This document shows, one piece after another, positions 47,481 through 58,474 of a DNA stretch of 64,000 bases. The notes under the pieces are model-generated. The model saw only the letters and a program-made list of their open reading frames with translations, did no database searches and was not told the origin of the DNA. Source of the DNA: Nymphaea colorata (taxonomy: Eukaryota; Streptophyta; Magnoliopsida; Nymphaeales; Nymphaeaceae); NCBI RefSeq assembly GCF_008831285.2, contig NC_045144.1, positions 18,429,716 to 18,493,715 of the forward strand. Reading direction: 5' to 3'. A program made the translations under genes and the position numbers. How positions within the stretch are numbered: position 1 is the first letter of the stretch; each line of letters begins with the position of its first letter.

Positions 47481-50400
47481 TCAAGGACATTTTATTCTAT
47501 CATAACCGGGCCCACCGAATGTTATATGCTGGCCATAGTCATCATCATCGTCAGATTGGTAATATTCGAGATCATAGCAGTCAGGCTGGGGGACGTATAC
47601 ATCAATCTCTTCGGGAGCATCATAACAATCCAGGTCGAGGTCGTATATGGCCATGTTACTTGTGTATGCAACCCTCCCTATCGGTTCGCTCGAGAAATGG
47701 CCGTTCCCCATCTGGGTTGACGTGTGCCTTCCCCTTGTCCGCTCATTCACTATCTCACCTCCCCATACAATTTTGTTTGCATAGCGTTTTCTGTAATTTG
47801 ATTTTGGCCAAAAGCCGATCATGGTATCATCCACCCAAAGCTCCCAGTCTTGATCTTCGTCCTGCCGAACTTGAAAATACATTAGTAATCCACTAATCAA
47901 TAGGACATACCTTTTCTCTGATCTCTGCCTAGCTAAGTTATTTGTTTGTAATTTTTTCTTTTATTTTCTTTAGTGTTTTGGTTTGGAAGATTTTCGAGTG
48001 CGATGTAATTGGAACTTCGATTCTGAGCTACATTTTTATCCAAATAATAGACCAAAGTATTAAGTCCATGTTCTTGCCTTCCTTACACTATGCCATGATG
48101 AAAGTTCATTTGTACACTTCCCCAATATCATTTAGTGAGTGTACTTGTTCCTGTTGGTTAAACATATAATATGCCTAAGCATGCACACAATCCACTCAAA
48201 AGGCATGAATTGATGCAGAATGTGGCTATTTGAACTTTTAATTCACTTATTGGAAAGAAAGTCGATTAGTCCACCTTAACTTAAGTCGTTCATTTTTTAA
48301 TCCTCCACTCCTGCTAGACTATGGTAGGTTCTACTCCCGACAACCGAGCATTCGGCCTTGCTTGGACGTATTAGGTATTCATCCCCACATCAAAACACTG
48401 CTTCGTGAAAACATGGTTTATTCGTGCGATCCAAACACCACCAAAAACTTGGTTTTGGGATTGTCAGCCAAAAATTTATATAGACATGTATACATGCTAA
48501 TGGTCCAGCCCATACTGGACTATAAGTTGTATGTGTTGTTTGATAAATATTTAGGCTTTGGACTCAAAATTGGGATCATTTTAGTACATTTGAGAACTTC
48601 TTTTGTTCAGCCCATATAAACACACATACAAACACAAAAACGCACAGATACGCACATAGAAATTGGATACACACCTGTTTGATGATGATTTCAAGTTCAG
48701 TGTTATCCCCATCGATAGTTGAACAATCAAGTTGCTTACCGAAGGGCATATAATCATCCGTTCTTGTGAACTCCAGACGATTGTTTGGTGGTGCTCTATA
48801 GTCGTCATTATAGAGAACTGTGTTGTAATCGTCATTCTGTTGAAACAAAGGAAATATAATAAGTCTTATAGCATTCACACTACATTTCTCCTAATTTATG
48901 CGTTTTTTACTTTGTCATGATGACCATTTAATTAGCACAGAAAAAGCAGCATATTTGTTATTTCACATATAAATGGAGATAGTTTCGCAGAGAGGGATTT
49001 TATTTTAAACAATATATGTTAAAAAAAGGTAACAGGGCATTAGTGATGGCATATAGGTGCAGCAAAGGTATATGGTACCCTTAGCATCACTTTCACTTTA
49101 TATGGTGCTTTAATCGGCAGATTTTTAATTTTTAACTACTCAGCAACCATGTTAAATCTGGTTTGTTTGAATATTCCTATATATGTATACTTGGTCATGT
49201 GATTTGAAGCTAAAAGCCGTCTTCAGAATGGAAGGGAGGAAAAATCAATGAGTGAAACGTGCATTTGCATTTGCTAGTGTGTTATAGGTGCTCTAAAAAT
49301 CAACACCAATGGAGTTAGGCACAGTCGTTTACCGTGGTGAAGGCAAAAAACCGCGTTCTTCTATCTCCATATAACATAGGATTGACCTTCACCACAACAA
49401 AGACAAAAGGTTAAATAAAAGTGGAAGGAAGGCAAAACAAAAAAGGCTAGCTTGAATTATTAAAAAGAAGGGATCATCTCTTTTCTTGATGTGAACAAAG
49501 GAATCAAACATACCATCCAACCTGCTTCCAGTGACATCGAAAAGTCATTCGGCGTACTATTTAAAACCCATATTTGTGATATGCTCATCTCACTATCGTC
49601 CTCAAGCCTAGGTCGCCAAATACTCAAAGTTCCTTCGCCGCCTCTATAACTTCCGGTTACCGAAGCTGTTGCATACTATACATAATCCATGTATGTGTTA
49701 AAGAAACCAATAAATTCTGAGGCCTTTGTTGATCAAGCACAACACACAAGATAAAATGAGTGCATGAAAGACCAATAAATGCTAAGAAGAAGAAGAAGCA
49801 AAAGAAGAGTGATCGGAAAAGGACATACAATAGATATCAGACCTCACGTCTTGGCTGAGAAACGTCATCAACGAGCGGCTTTGTGGTTTTTGATTTGAGA
49901 AACGATCTGGCACGTAAACTTGCAAAACTTTCTATGGCACTGAAATTTAGCGGCCCTGCTTTGGTGGCCTTGAGAACCGGAAAACTTCCTGGTGGGCAGC
50001 TTACTTTTGTGAATGCTCCCGCCTTTCTCCGCCTGATCCTCGTCAATTCATTAACAGAATCGTTAGCTGTTGTTACTGTTCCAGGTAGCGAAGGCTTTCC
50101 CCTCGACTGTATCTTTCTTAAAATCGAAGGGTTCCGCTTTCGAGGATGACTATCAAGTTTCATGCAATCATAGATGTCTCCATCATCTACCTGAAAATTA
50201 GAAAAAACTATTAGGGACAATTGAAGTTAGGAGAGCAAGGAGCTTTATCCTAGCTTAAATTTACGGATGACATATTTTCTGAGCAATTATCTTTCAGTTT
50301 GTTTGAACAATTTGATAAAACAGTTACTGCACTTCCTTTAGTGGCCATCGGATCCAAATAAAAGTCAAACGATTTCCAAGTTTGGACTGTATTACTCAAA

Positions 50401-51358
50401 AAGAATGATCATAGATAGAAAAGTAACTATCTATGGATTAAGTTGAGTTGGTGCATCCACGTATAATCTTGCATCAGATCTGGTTACCTTGTGGACTTTT
50501 TACCTATCAATGTTGTCAATATTAATCTCCAATGATCTTCAAGACAGTGTTCCACCAAATTAATATGCATCTGTCCAGTAAGGGCTACATCAACCTCTGG
50601 CTGTTTGTATAAAATAATTATGAGCTCATTATAAAAGTTATAAACAAATAATAATGTTTAATTTAGAGTGGGATCAACAACACTTTATGAGAGGTCAAAT
50701 GGATGCATATTAGTTAATGGAATATAGTAATGGCTACACCAATACTTGCTAAATGTAGAAAACAAAAAAATAAAAGATTTTAAATGTTATAAAATATAAG
50801 ACTCATCATAAAAGCTATTTTAGGGTAATGGCGACCTTGTTAGTACTAATAAGACGAATCAGCTCTAATTGATCAATATTTATCAGGCCATGTTCTTTGA
50901 CTTTTTAACAATTAAAAGCTATTTTAAATTATGTACACTAGAAAAAACAAAATCAAACATGTTTTATGTTTCTGGACCATGTGAAACCGATATTAGTGAA
51001 ACAAAAACAAACAGTCGTGGTGGCCGACCTGTTAGAAATTTCTGGCTAAGGGGCACCGATATTTTAAATTTTAAAAATCAAATTGCATTCAGATATAAAT
51101 AAAGAAAAATGAAGAAGGCAGCTATATATATAAAGAAGGGCAATTTTTGTAGCTTGTCGCACTTCTAAAAAGGTATAATGACAATAGGAAAATGGGAAAT
51201 AAAAGGGGTGCACATACCGTGATGGTCTTGATGGGGACCTCATTACGATAATATTTTCCTCCCTCGAGCATGTGCCTGCTGCCTTTACTCAACAGGGCAT
51301 GATTGATGAAGAAGATCACAAGGAGAGGAAAGCACAAAGTTTTGGAACTCAAATGCAT
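47481..51358 (-). CDS. Neprosin-family secreted glutamic peptidase, gene D (six exons, 415 aa)
   Basis: Exons: 51,218-51,358, 49,843-50,190, 49,514-49,675, 49,333-49,386, 48,675-48,836 and 47,481-47,861; all GT-AG, phase 0. It shows a signal peptide (MHLSSKTLCFPLLVIFFINH), VDDGDIYDC, CPPGSFPVLK, YRGGEG, LEAGW (Glu213), WGGE (Glu325), HTSTQMG and CYD...KCP. Longer N-terminal starts (MLNMHL, MLDSVQ) are in frame, but only the MHL start is conserved in all copies. The C-terminal loop has five Asp. The propeptide exon ends in a variable tail (VDDVSQPRRE) ahead of the donor, as in every copy. Intron 5 is short (about 0.8 kb) because part of the repeat-rich filler found in the others is deleted. 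The coding sequence appears intact. Confidence 0.87.
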
Positions 51359-51422
51359 ATTGAGCATTCTACGCTGCACAGAATCTAGCATTGGTTGGTC
51401 CTCAAAGTGAAGCAATTGCTAA

Positions 51423-51431
51423 TTTATAGTA
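51423..51431 (-). promoter_or_regulatory. Candidate TATA box of gene D
   Basis: Minus strand TACTATAAA, about 70 bases upstream of the start codon. It lies inside the tract that shows no difference from gene E. Confidence 0.5.
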
Positions 51432-51434
51432 AAT

Positions 51435-52340
51435 AAAAAGTGATAATTTTTTGGAAAGATAATCACTTGGTAAGGCCGCCAATAATAATCAAAAGACCAT
51501 AAAATCAAATCCTTTCTTTCTTCAAATAGAGAAAGTGGCGTCGTTTTGTGAACCCCTTATTGTGTAACTTCACTCACTTTTTGGTTATGTTGGATTCTAT
51601 GCCTTTTTTTGCATATGGTTGGCAAATCTTTCGTATATAAGTGGCATTGATTCAGTATCTTAATTGATTCTTAATCATATCAGAAGGTAAAACTTAGAAA
51701 GTGTTTTCCTAAAAATATTTCAATAATGATTTTAGTCCACCAAATTTAAAAAAGAAAAAGAAATCTTGCGTGCTTGTGTAGAAGAAAAAGGAGGGCAAGT
51801 GAAGGAAAGGCCTTATTGCGTAACTTCTTTTTTTTCTTCTTTAAGTTTTCCATTCGTAATTACTGTTTAAGCAATGAGTTTGATGTGTCTTTTTAAGAGG
51901 AAGTACTTCAAAAAAGATGCTTTCCATGAAATACAGTGTAGACGAAGCACCAATTGCGTATACCAACCTGCACTTGAATGCACGAGTACCCTGATTCATA
52001 TCAGAACATCCAGGAAATCAATTTTGCTAATACTTAATGTCCTTGACCCGAACAGGTCAAAAAAATTTGCAGTGCAGAAAACCAGTTTGGAGAATATCTT
52101 TGAAGAGCCAACCAAATCAACTACAAATTATATGAAATTTGGTCTGCACTTACTTGACACGTGGATTACGTAAAAATTTAGAATTAAAATTCATCCAAAA
52201 TCCACATGAAATGGAGTATGGTAAAGATGATTGGAAATTTTCAGTATGTAATCTTCAATAGTCTTTTATAAGGACTTATTTCGTTTACTATATAAAGTAT
52301 TCCCCGCCAAAAGATTATTGAATAAAAACCATATATATTT
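51435..52340. repeat. 5'-flank module of gene D, short
   Basis: Same landmarks as the other flanks, but it breaks off near TATATATTTAAG, so gene E begins only 1.5 kb away. Confidence 0.65.
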
Positions 52341-52509
52341 AAGCTAATCGAGATGAAATATTGCACGTATTAAATGCACTCTAATGTAACGTTGGAAAGT
52401 ACGTTAAGGAATGATCAACAGTAACGTTGCTGCTTGACGATACCAAAGGAGGGTAAGTGAAGGGAAAGGCAATAAAAATCAGACGTATCTTGTGAATGAT
52501 CAGAAAATC

Positions 52510-52650
52510 TGTTCTGAGCAGGATAACCAGACAGGGCAGTAAAAAATCCCTTGGGGTATTAAGACTAATAACCTATAATCGCTATATGGTTTTCATGTAT
52601 AATTTAAGCTAATTAATCAAGACTTTAATTCTTGATAATTACTTAACAGT
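52510..52650. repeat. Remnant of the 3'-flank module downstream of E
   Basis: GAGCAGGATAACCAGACAGGGC and TAATAACCTATAAT match the module; the rest is deleted. 52,340-52,510 is unassigned AT-rich sequence. Confidence 0.6.
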
Positions 52651-52857
52651 GCAAACAAAGCACTTACCCTCCTTTTTGAATGAATATGGTTTTAGTACGT
52701 CTTGGTAATTAAGGATTTCATGCAATGATTTTTCTCGTGTCTCAAAAGTAACCTCATTCATTCAAGGAACACCACAAAACAAAACGTAAAAAAAAAAAAA
52801 AAAAAAAAGAATTACTTAGCAGTGCAGATTAGCATCGATAACAGTCTAATAAGAAGA

Positions 52858-54014
52858 TCAAGGACATTTTGTTCTATCATAACCAGGCCCACCGAATGTT
52901 ATATGCCGGCCATATTCATCGTCAGATGGGAAATATTTGAGATCATAGCAGTCCGGCCGGGGAAGGTATACATTGATCGCTTCGGGAGCATGATAACGAT
53001 CCATGTCGAGGTCGTATATGCCCATGTTACTGATGTATGCAACGCTCCCTATTGGTTCGCTCGAGAAATGGCCGTTCCCCATCTCGGTTGATGTGTGCCT
53101 TCCCCTTGTCCGCTTATTCACTACCTCACCTCCCCATGAAATTTTGTTTGCATAGTGTCTTCTGTAATTTGATTTTGGCCAAAAGCCGATCATAGTTTCA
53201 TCCACCCAAAGCTCCCAGTCTTCATGTTCGTCCTGCCAAACATGAAAAATACATTAGCAATCCACTAATCAATAAGACATACCTTTTCTCTGATCTCAGC
53301 CTAGCTAAGTTGTTATTTGTTTGCAGTTTTGCTTTGAGTTTCTTTAGTTTTTTGGTTTGGAAGATTTTCGAACTTCGAATTTAAGATACATTTTAGGGCA
53401 GATAAATAACAGACCAAAGTATTAAGTCCATATTTTTTGTTGAGCAAGAGGAATATAACCCTCTACTAACCAAGAAGAGAGCCGAAGCATCCACTTAACC
53501 ACCTAACCCCTTGTCCTCTTACAATATAGGGCAGGCATGCGTTGGTGCCTTAAAAAGCCACGACCGCCACTCCTCAACTTGCATGTCAGTGGCCATCATT
53601 TTTTTCAGCACAGAGAGTTGTTTTTTCAGCATAGAGAGTTGATGCCTACTAGCACTCGTCCCCCCGACTGTTGTACTAACTTCTTCGAGAACTATTAACT
53701 CCATGTTTAATTCTTTTACTTGCAAGGCAAGCTTAGATATTAATTTGGTGTATGATGAGGCCGACGCAAGGTCTTTACCAAGTCAGTTGATAAATAACAG
53801 ACATTAGTTGATTTGGCATCATATTGTATTAGGGGTGTTTGGAATATCGTCTGAAAGACTGATTTTCGCAAAACCGGATTCAGTTAAAACCTGGTTTTTT
53901 AATGAGTTTTAAAAATTTGGTTTGCCTGTTTGAAGAAAAAGGCAAAAATAGGTTTTCACTTTGAAAACCTGGTTCTTGTTTGTATGACAAAAACTGAGTT
54001 TTTCAGGATACTTG

Positions 54015-54075
<61 letters not shown>

Positions 54076-57000
54076 AAAAATATTATTCTCAAATATAAAT
54101 TTTCATTTACGTATAGTCCTAACAAATTGGACACCCTTAAGCATGCACATAATCCACTCAAAAGGCATGAATTGATGCAGAATGTGGCTATTTGAACTTT
54201 GTGAAAGAAAGTCGATTAGTCTGCCATAACTTAAGTCGTTCATATTTCAATCCTCCACGCCTACTAGACTATGGTAAATTCTACTCCCGACAACAGAGCA
54301 TTTAGTCTTGCTTGGACGCATTAGGTATTCATCTCAACATCAAAAACCTGGTTTTGGGATTGTCAGCCAAAAATTTATGTAAACATATATATATATGCTA
54401 ATGGTCCAGCCGATACTAGAGTATAAGTTGTATGTATTGTTTGAAAAATATTTTGGGTTTGGACCTAAAATTGGGTTCATTTTAGTACAATTGAGAACTT
54501 CTTTTGTTCAGCCCATATAAACACACATACAAACACAAAAACGCACACATACACACAAAGAAATTGGATACTCACCTGTTTGATGATGATTTCAAGTTCA
54601 GTGTTATCCCCACCCATAGTTGAACAATCAAGTTGCTTACCGAAGGGCATATAATTATCCATTCTTATGAACTGCAGACTATTGATTAGTGGTTTTCTGC
54701 GGTCATCATTATAGAGCCATGTATTGTAGCAGTCATTCTGTTGAAACAATGGAAATATAATAAGTATTATAGCACAATCCCTATATAACTTTCTAGAGTC
54801 TGATCTTTTAGGGGTCGTTTGATGAATCTTTTAGGGGTCGTTTGATGAATTGGAAATATGTAATTGAAAAAATATTTTTAGGATTGAGAAAAATATGGAA
54901 ATATGTAATTGAAAAAATATTTTTAGGATTGAGAAAAATATTCTCATTTTGATGTGTATATGATGATTGAGAAATAAAATTCCATAAATTTGTTTAAAAT
55001 AATGGAGTTCCACGAAAATCCTATCTCTGCGTCATTTCATCAAATACTTGCCTAGCCTCTTTGAAGCTCTTGCATTTCCCATATATATCTATCCAAGGAG
55101 TTGCATACCACAACATCGTCCTGTAAACTATGGTCCCTAACATAACTACGAATCTTTCTGCCTCTTTCAACGTCCCCCTTTGCTGCTAACACTGACAGAA
55201 TCCCGGTTGTGGTATAGTTGCTGAGTTCGATTCCTTCTGCCATCAGCCGAAACACCTCCAAAGCTTCAACAATCTACATCTTTGCGCATACCCGCTATTC
55301 ATCGAGTTCCACAATACAACGTCTCGCTCAATCATTTTATCAAACAGTTGGCGTGCGTAATCTGGAGCATCAAATTTCAAGTAGAAATTGATCAAGGAAG
55401 CAGAAATGAAAGCATCCAAACGCAACCCCACCCCCTTAAACAGGCGAGCATGGACTTTCTTGCCTTCCCAAGGGTCCTGCAGATTGGTCCAAGCCTTGAG
55501 CACGCATGGGTAGGTGAACTTGTCTCCACGGACATGGCTGGCATTGATCTCGTGATAGAACCCAACTGAGAAGTAATGATCGTGAACCAGGCCAGCAATG
55601 AGGGCGTTCCACGAGCACATTCGGTTCAATTGTGTGACGGAAAACCTTGACAGCTTCCCATGGCTGGTGGCACTTCGAGTATACATATTGATAAGGCTGG
55701 TGACCAAGAAAGGGATCTGCTGTAAGCCGCTGATGATAATCCATGAGTGAGCCTGCTGTCCACGGTTGACAGCTCCGTTGGACGCACACGATTGGAGAAG
55801 AAAGACGCATCTGCTGACGTTACTGTTGGGTGGTTGTGAGACTAAAGATCTCAGAATGGTAGAACTCATCTGCTGTTCCTTTTTTTCCATCTTCAACAAA
55901 CGAACACAGAGGGGAGACAAAGATGACGGACGTGGAACATCGGAGGGCAGGGGATTGAAGCGGCTCCTCGCAGGTGGCTCGATCGTCTTCAATGGCAGAA
56001 TTGGGGGAATTTACCTAATCTCATCCTCAACCCATCGACGGCTCGCTCCGTGATCATCAATCGGAGGAACCGGCATCTGCAGAGGTTTACTGCTGAGAAT
56101 CGGAAAACAAGGATCGATACATGGTTTGGATTGTTTTGTGAGGACGAAGGCGTGAGCGTGAGGACGAAGCCCTGACGGGCAAAAAAAAAGACCCGGAAAA
56201 ATCTTTTCACCTCTCCCGAGAATCAAACGGCCCCAACGAACCAACTAAAGTATGAGAGTGGGTTTTACAATAATTGTCAATAGGATAAGAGAAAGGGCAG
56301 CACCATGGGTATCCTTCAGAGCGTAAGAAAATTCCAATGCGCGCACACATTACTTTTTTAACCATTCAGCAACCATGTTAAATCTGGTATATTTGAATAT
56401 TCCTATATATGTATACTTGGTCCATGTTATAAAGTACTAAATGTTATTATGTGATTTTGAAGCGTCTTCAAAATAGTTTCGTCATTAAAGTCAATGAACG
56501 AAACAAGCATTTGCATTTGCTAGTGTGTCATAGATGCTCTTAAAATCAACACCAATGGAGTTAGGCTCAGTCAATTACCGTGGTGAAGATAAAAAACCGG
56601 GTTCTTCGATCCCCATATAAGCTAGGATTGACCTTCACCACAACAAAGACACAAGGTTAAATAAAAGTGGAAAGAAGGCAAACAAATAAAGCTAACTTGA
56701 ATTATTAAGAAGAAGGGATCATCTCTTTTCTTGATGTGAACAAAGGAATCAAACATACCATCCAACCTGCTTCCAGTGTCATCAAAATATCATTCGACGG
56801 TCTAATTAAAACCCATATTTGTGATAAGCTCATCTCACTATCGTCCTCAAGCCTAGGTCGCCAAATACTCAAAGTTCCATATCCGCCTCTATAACTTCCG
56901 GTTGCCGAAGCAGTTGCATACTATACATAATCCATGTATATGTTAACGAAACCAATGCATTCTAAGGCCTTTGTTGATCAAGCATTACACACAAGATAAA

Positions 57001-58396
57001 ATGAGTACATGAAAGATCAATAAATGCTAAGAAGAAGAAGAAGCAAAAGAAGAAGAGTGATCGGAAAAGGGTATATAATAGATATCAGACCTCATGTTCT
57101 GATGGATGGTCATTAACCAGCGGTTTTGTGGTTTTTGATTTGAGATACGATCTGGCACGTGAACTTGCAAAACTTTCTATGGCACTGAAATTTAACGGTC
57201 CTGCCTTGGTGGCCTTGAGAACAGGAAAACTTCCAGGTGGGCAGCTTTCTTTTTCTAATGCTTCGGCCTTTCTCAGCTTGTTCCTTGTCCATTCATGATC
57301 AGAATTGTTAGCTGTTGTTCTTGTTCCATGTAGCGAAGGCTTTGCCCTAGACTGTATCTTTCTTACAATCGAATGGCTCTTCTTTCGAGGCTGACTATCA
57401 AGTTTCATGCAATCATAGATGTCTCCATCATCTACCTGAAAATCAGCAAAAACAATTAGGGACAATTGAAGTTAGGAGAGCAAGGAGTTTTAGCCTTGCT
57501 TAGATTTGCAAATGTCATATTTTCTAAGCAATTATCTTTCAGCTTGTTTGAACAATTTGATAAAACAGTTACTGCACTTCCTTTAGCGGCCATCGGATCC
57601 AAATAGAATCAAAGGATATTGCTTCGAAGTTTGGACTGTATTACTTAGAAAGAATGATCGTAGATTGAAAAGTAATCATCTATGGCTTAAGTTTAGTTGG
57701 TGCATCCAAGTATAATCTTGCATCAGATTTGGTTACCTTGTGGACTTTTATGGTTTACCAATCAATGTTGTCAATATTAATCTCTAATGACCTTCAAGAC
57801 AGTGTTCCACCAAATTAATATGCATCTGTCCAGTAGGTGCCACATGAACCCCTTGCTGTTTTATTAAAAAATAATTGTATGCTCATTATAAAAATATAAA
57901 TAAATAATAATGTTTAATTTAGAGTGGGATCAACAACACTTTATGAAATATAAGACGAGTCAGCTCTAATTGATCAATATTCATTAGGCCATGTTCTTTC
58001 ACTTTATAACAATTAAAAGCTATTTTAAGTTATATACACTAAATGAAAAATCAAACATGTTTTAGGTTTCTGGACCATGTGAAACGGATATTGGTGAAAC
58101 AAAAAACAATCAGGTGTAGTGGTTGACCTTCTGGCTAAGGGGCAGCAGTTTAAAAATTTTAAAATTCAAATTGCATTCAGAAGGTAGGTATATATATGAA
58201 GAAGGCAATTTTCGTAGCTGGACACACTTGCCATTGCAGCTAAAAAGGTATATACCGTTATGGTCTTGATGGGGACCTCATTTCGATAATATTTTCCTCC
58301 CTCGAGAATGTGCCTGCTGCCTTTACTCAACAGGGCATGATTGATGAAGAAGATCACAAGGAGAGGAAAGCACAAAGTTTTGCAACTCAAATGCAT
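52858..58396 (-). CDS. Neprosin-family secreted glutamic peptidase, gene E (six exons, 412 aa)
   Basis: Exons: 58,256-58,396, 57,091-57,435, 56,759-56,920, 56,579-56,632, 54,576-54,737 and 52,858-53,232; GT-AG, phase 0. Signal peptide MHLSCKTLCF..., VDDGDIYDC, CPPGSFPVLK, LEAGW (Glu212), WGGE (Glu324) and CYD...KCP are present. Oddities: HTSTEMG in place of the HTSTQMG of the other copies; an extra Cys at the start of exon 5 (NDCYNTW), where family members elsewhere carry a Cys and the other copies here have Gly, Asn or Asp; and YRGGYG in place of the YGGGEG type. Intron 4 is 1.84 kb because a transposon-like insert with a PPR fragment sits in it. Exons 2, 5 and 6 resemble gene A most, while exon 1 and the promoter resemble gene D. 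The coding sequence is open; whether the enlarged intron splices well is unknown. Confidence 0.84.
54018..54073. repeat. (AT)n microsatellite in intron 5 of E
   Basis: About 28 AT units, the longest of the set at this place. Confidence 0.9.
54808..56246 (-). mobile_element. Transposon-like insert carrying a PPR gene fragment, in intron 4 of gene E
   Basis: The left end has GGGGTCGTTTGATGAAT (twice, by a small tandem duplication). The right end, read inverted, has GGGGCCGTTTGATTC, giving imperfect terminal inverted repeats of about 15 bases. Intron 4 of A, B and C reads straight through GAGTCTG.TTTC.TAAGTA at this place, so it is an empty site. The insert holds a PPR fragment at 55,021-55,992 and its 5' leader, on the same strand as gene E, and no transposase. 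The layout fits a Pack-type element (MULE, hAT or PIF/Harbinger). The target duplication could not be settled. Confidence 0.6.
55021..55992 (-). pseudogene. PPR protein fragment (PLS class), broken
   Basis: From an ATG at 55,992 the frame runs 249 codons with the repeat signatures of a plant organellar PPR protein: LLQSCASNGAVNRGQQAHSW, FLVTSLINMYTR, CSWNALIAGL, FTYPCVLKAW, ISASLINFYLKF, ARQLFDKMIERDVVLWNSM and SGYAQ. A frameshift near 55,260 moves the protein to another frame (EVFRLMAEGIEL, TGILSVLAAKGDVERG), and a second near 55,090 moves it again (YGKCKSFKEARQVFDEM, stop at 55,021). Only the N-terminal part of a normal PPR gene is present. Such proteins bind organellar RNA; this piece cannot make a full product. 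Confidence 0.85.
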
Positions 58397-58460
58397 ATTG
58401 AGCATTCTACACTGCACAGAATCTAGCATTGGTTGGTCCTCAAAGTGAAGCAATTGCTAA

Positions 58461-58469
58461 TTTATAGTA
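58461..58469 (-). promoter_or_regulatory. Candidate TATA box of gene E
   Basis: Identical in sequence and position to that of gene D. Confidence 0.5.
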
Positions 58470-58474
58470 AATAA

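Noticed and set aside
55282-55569. Plus-strand open frame across the PPR region
   Set aside because: Antisense shadow of the PPR fragment.
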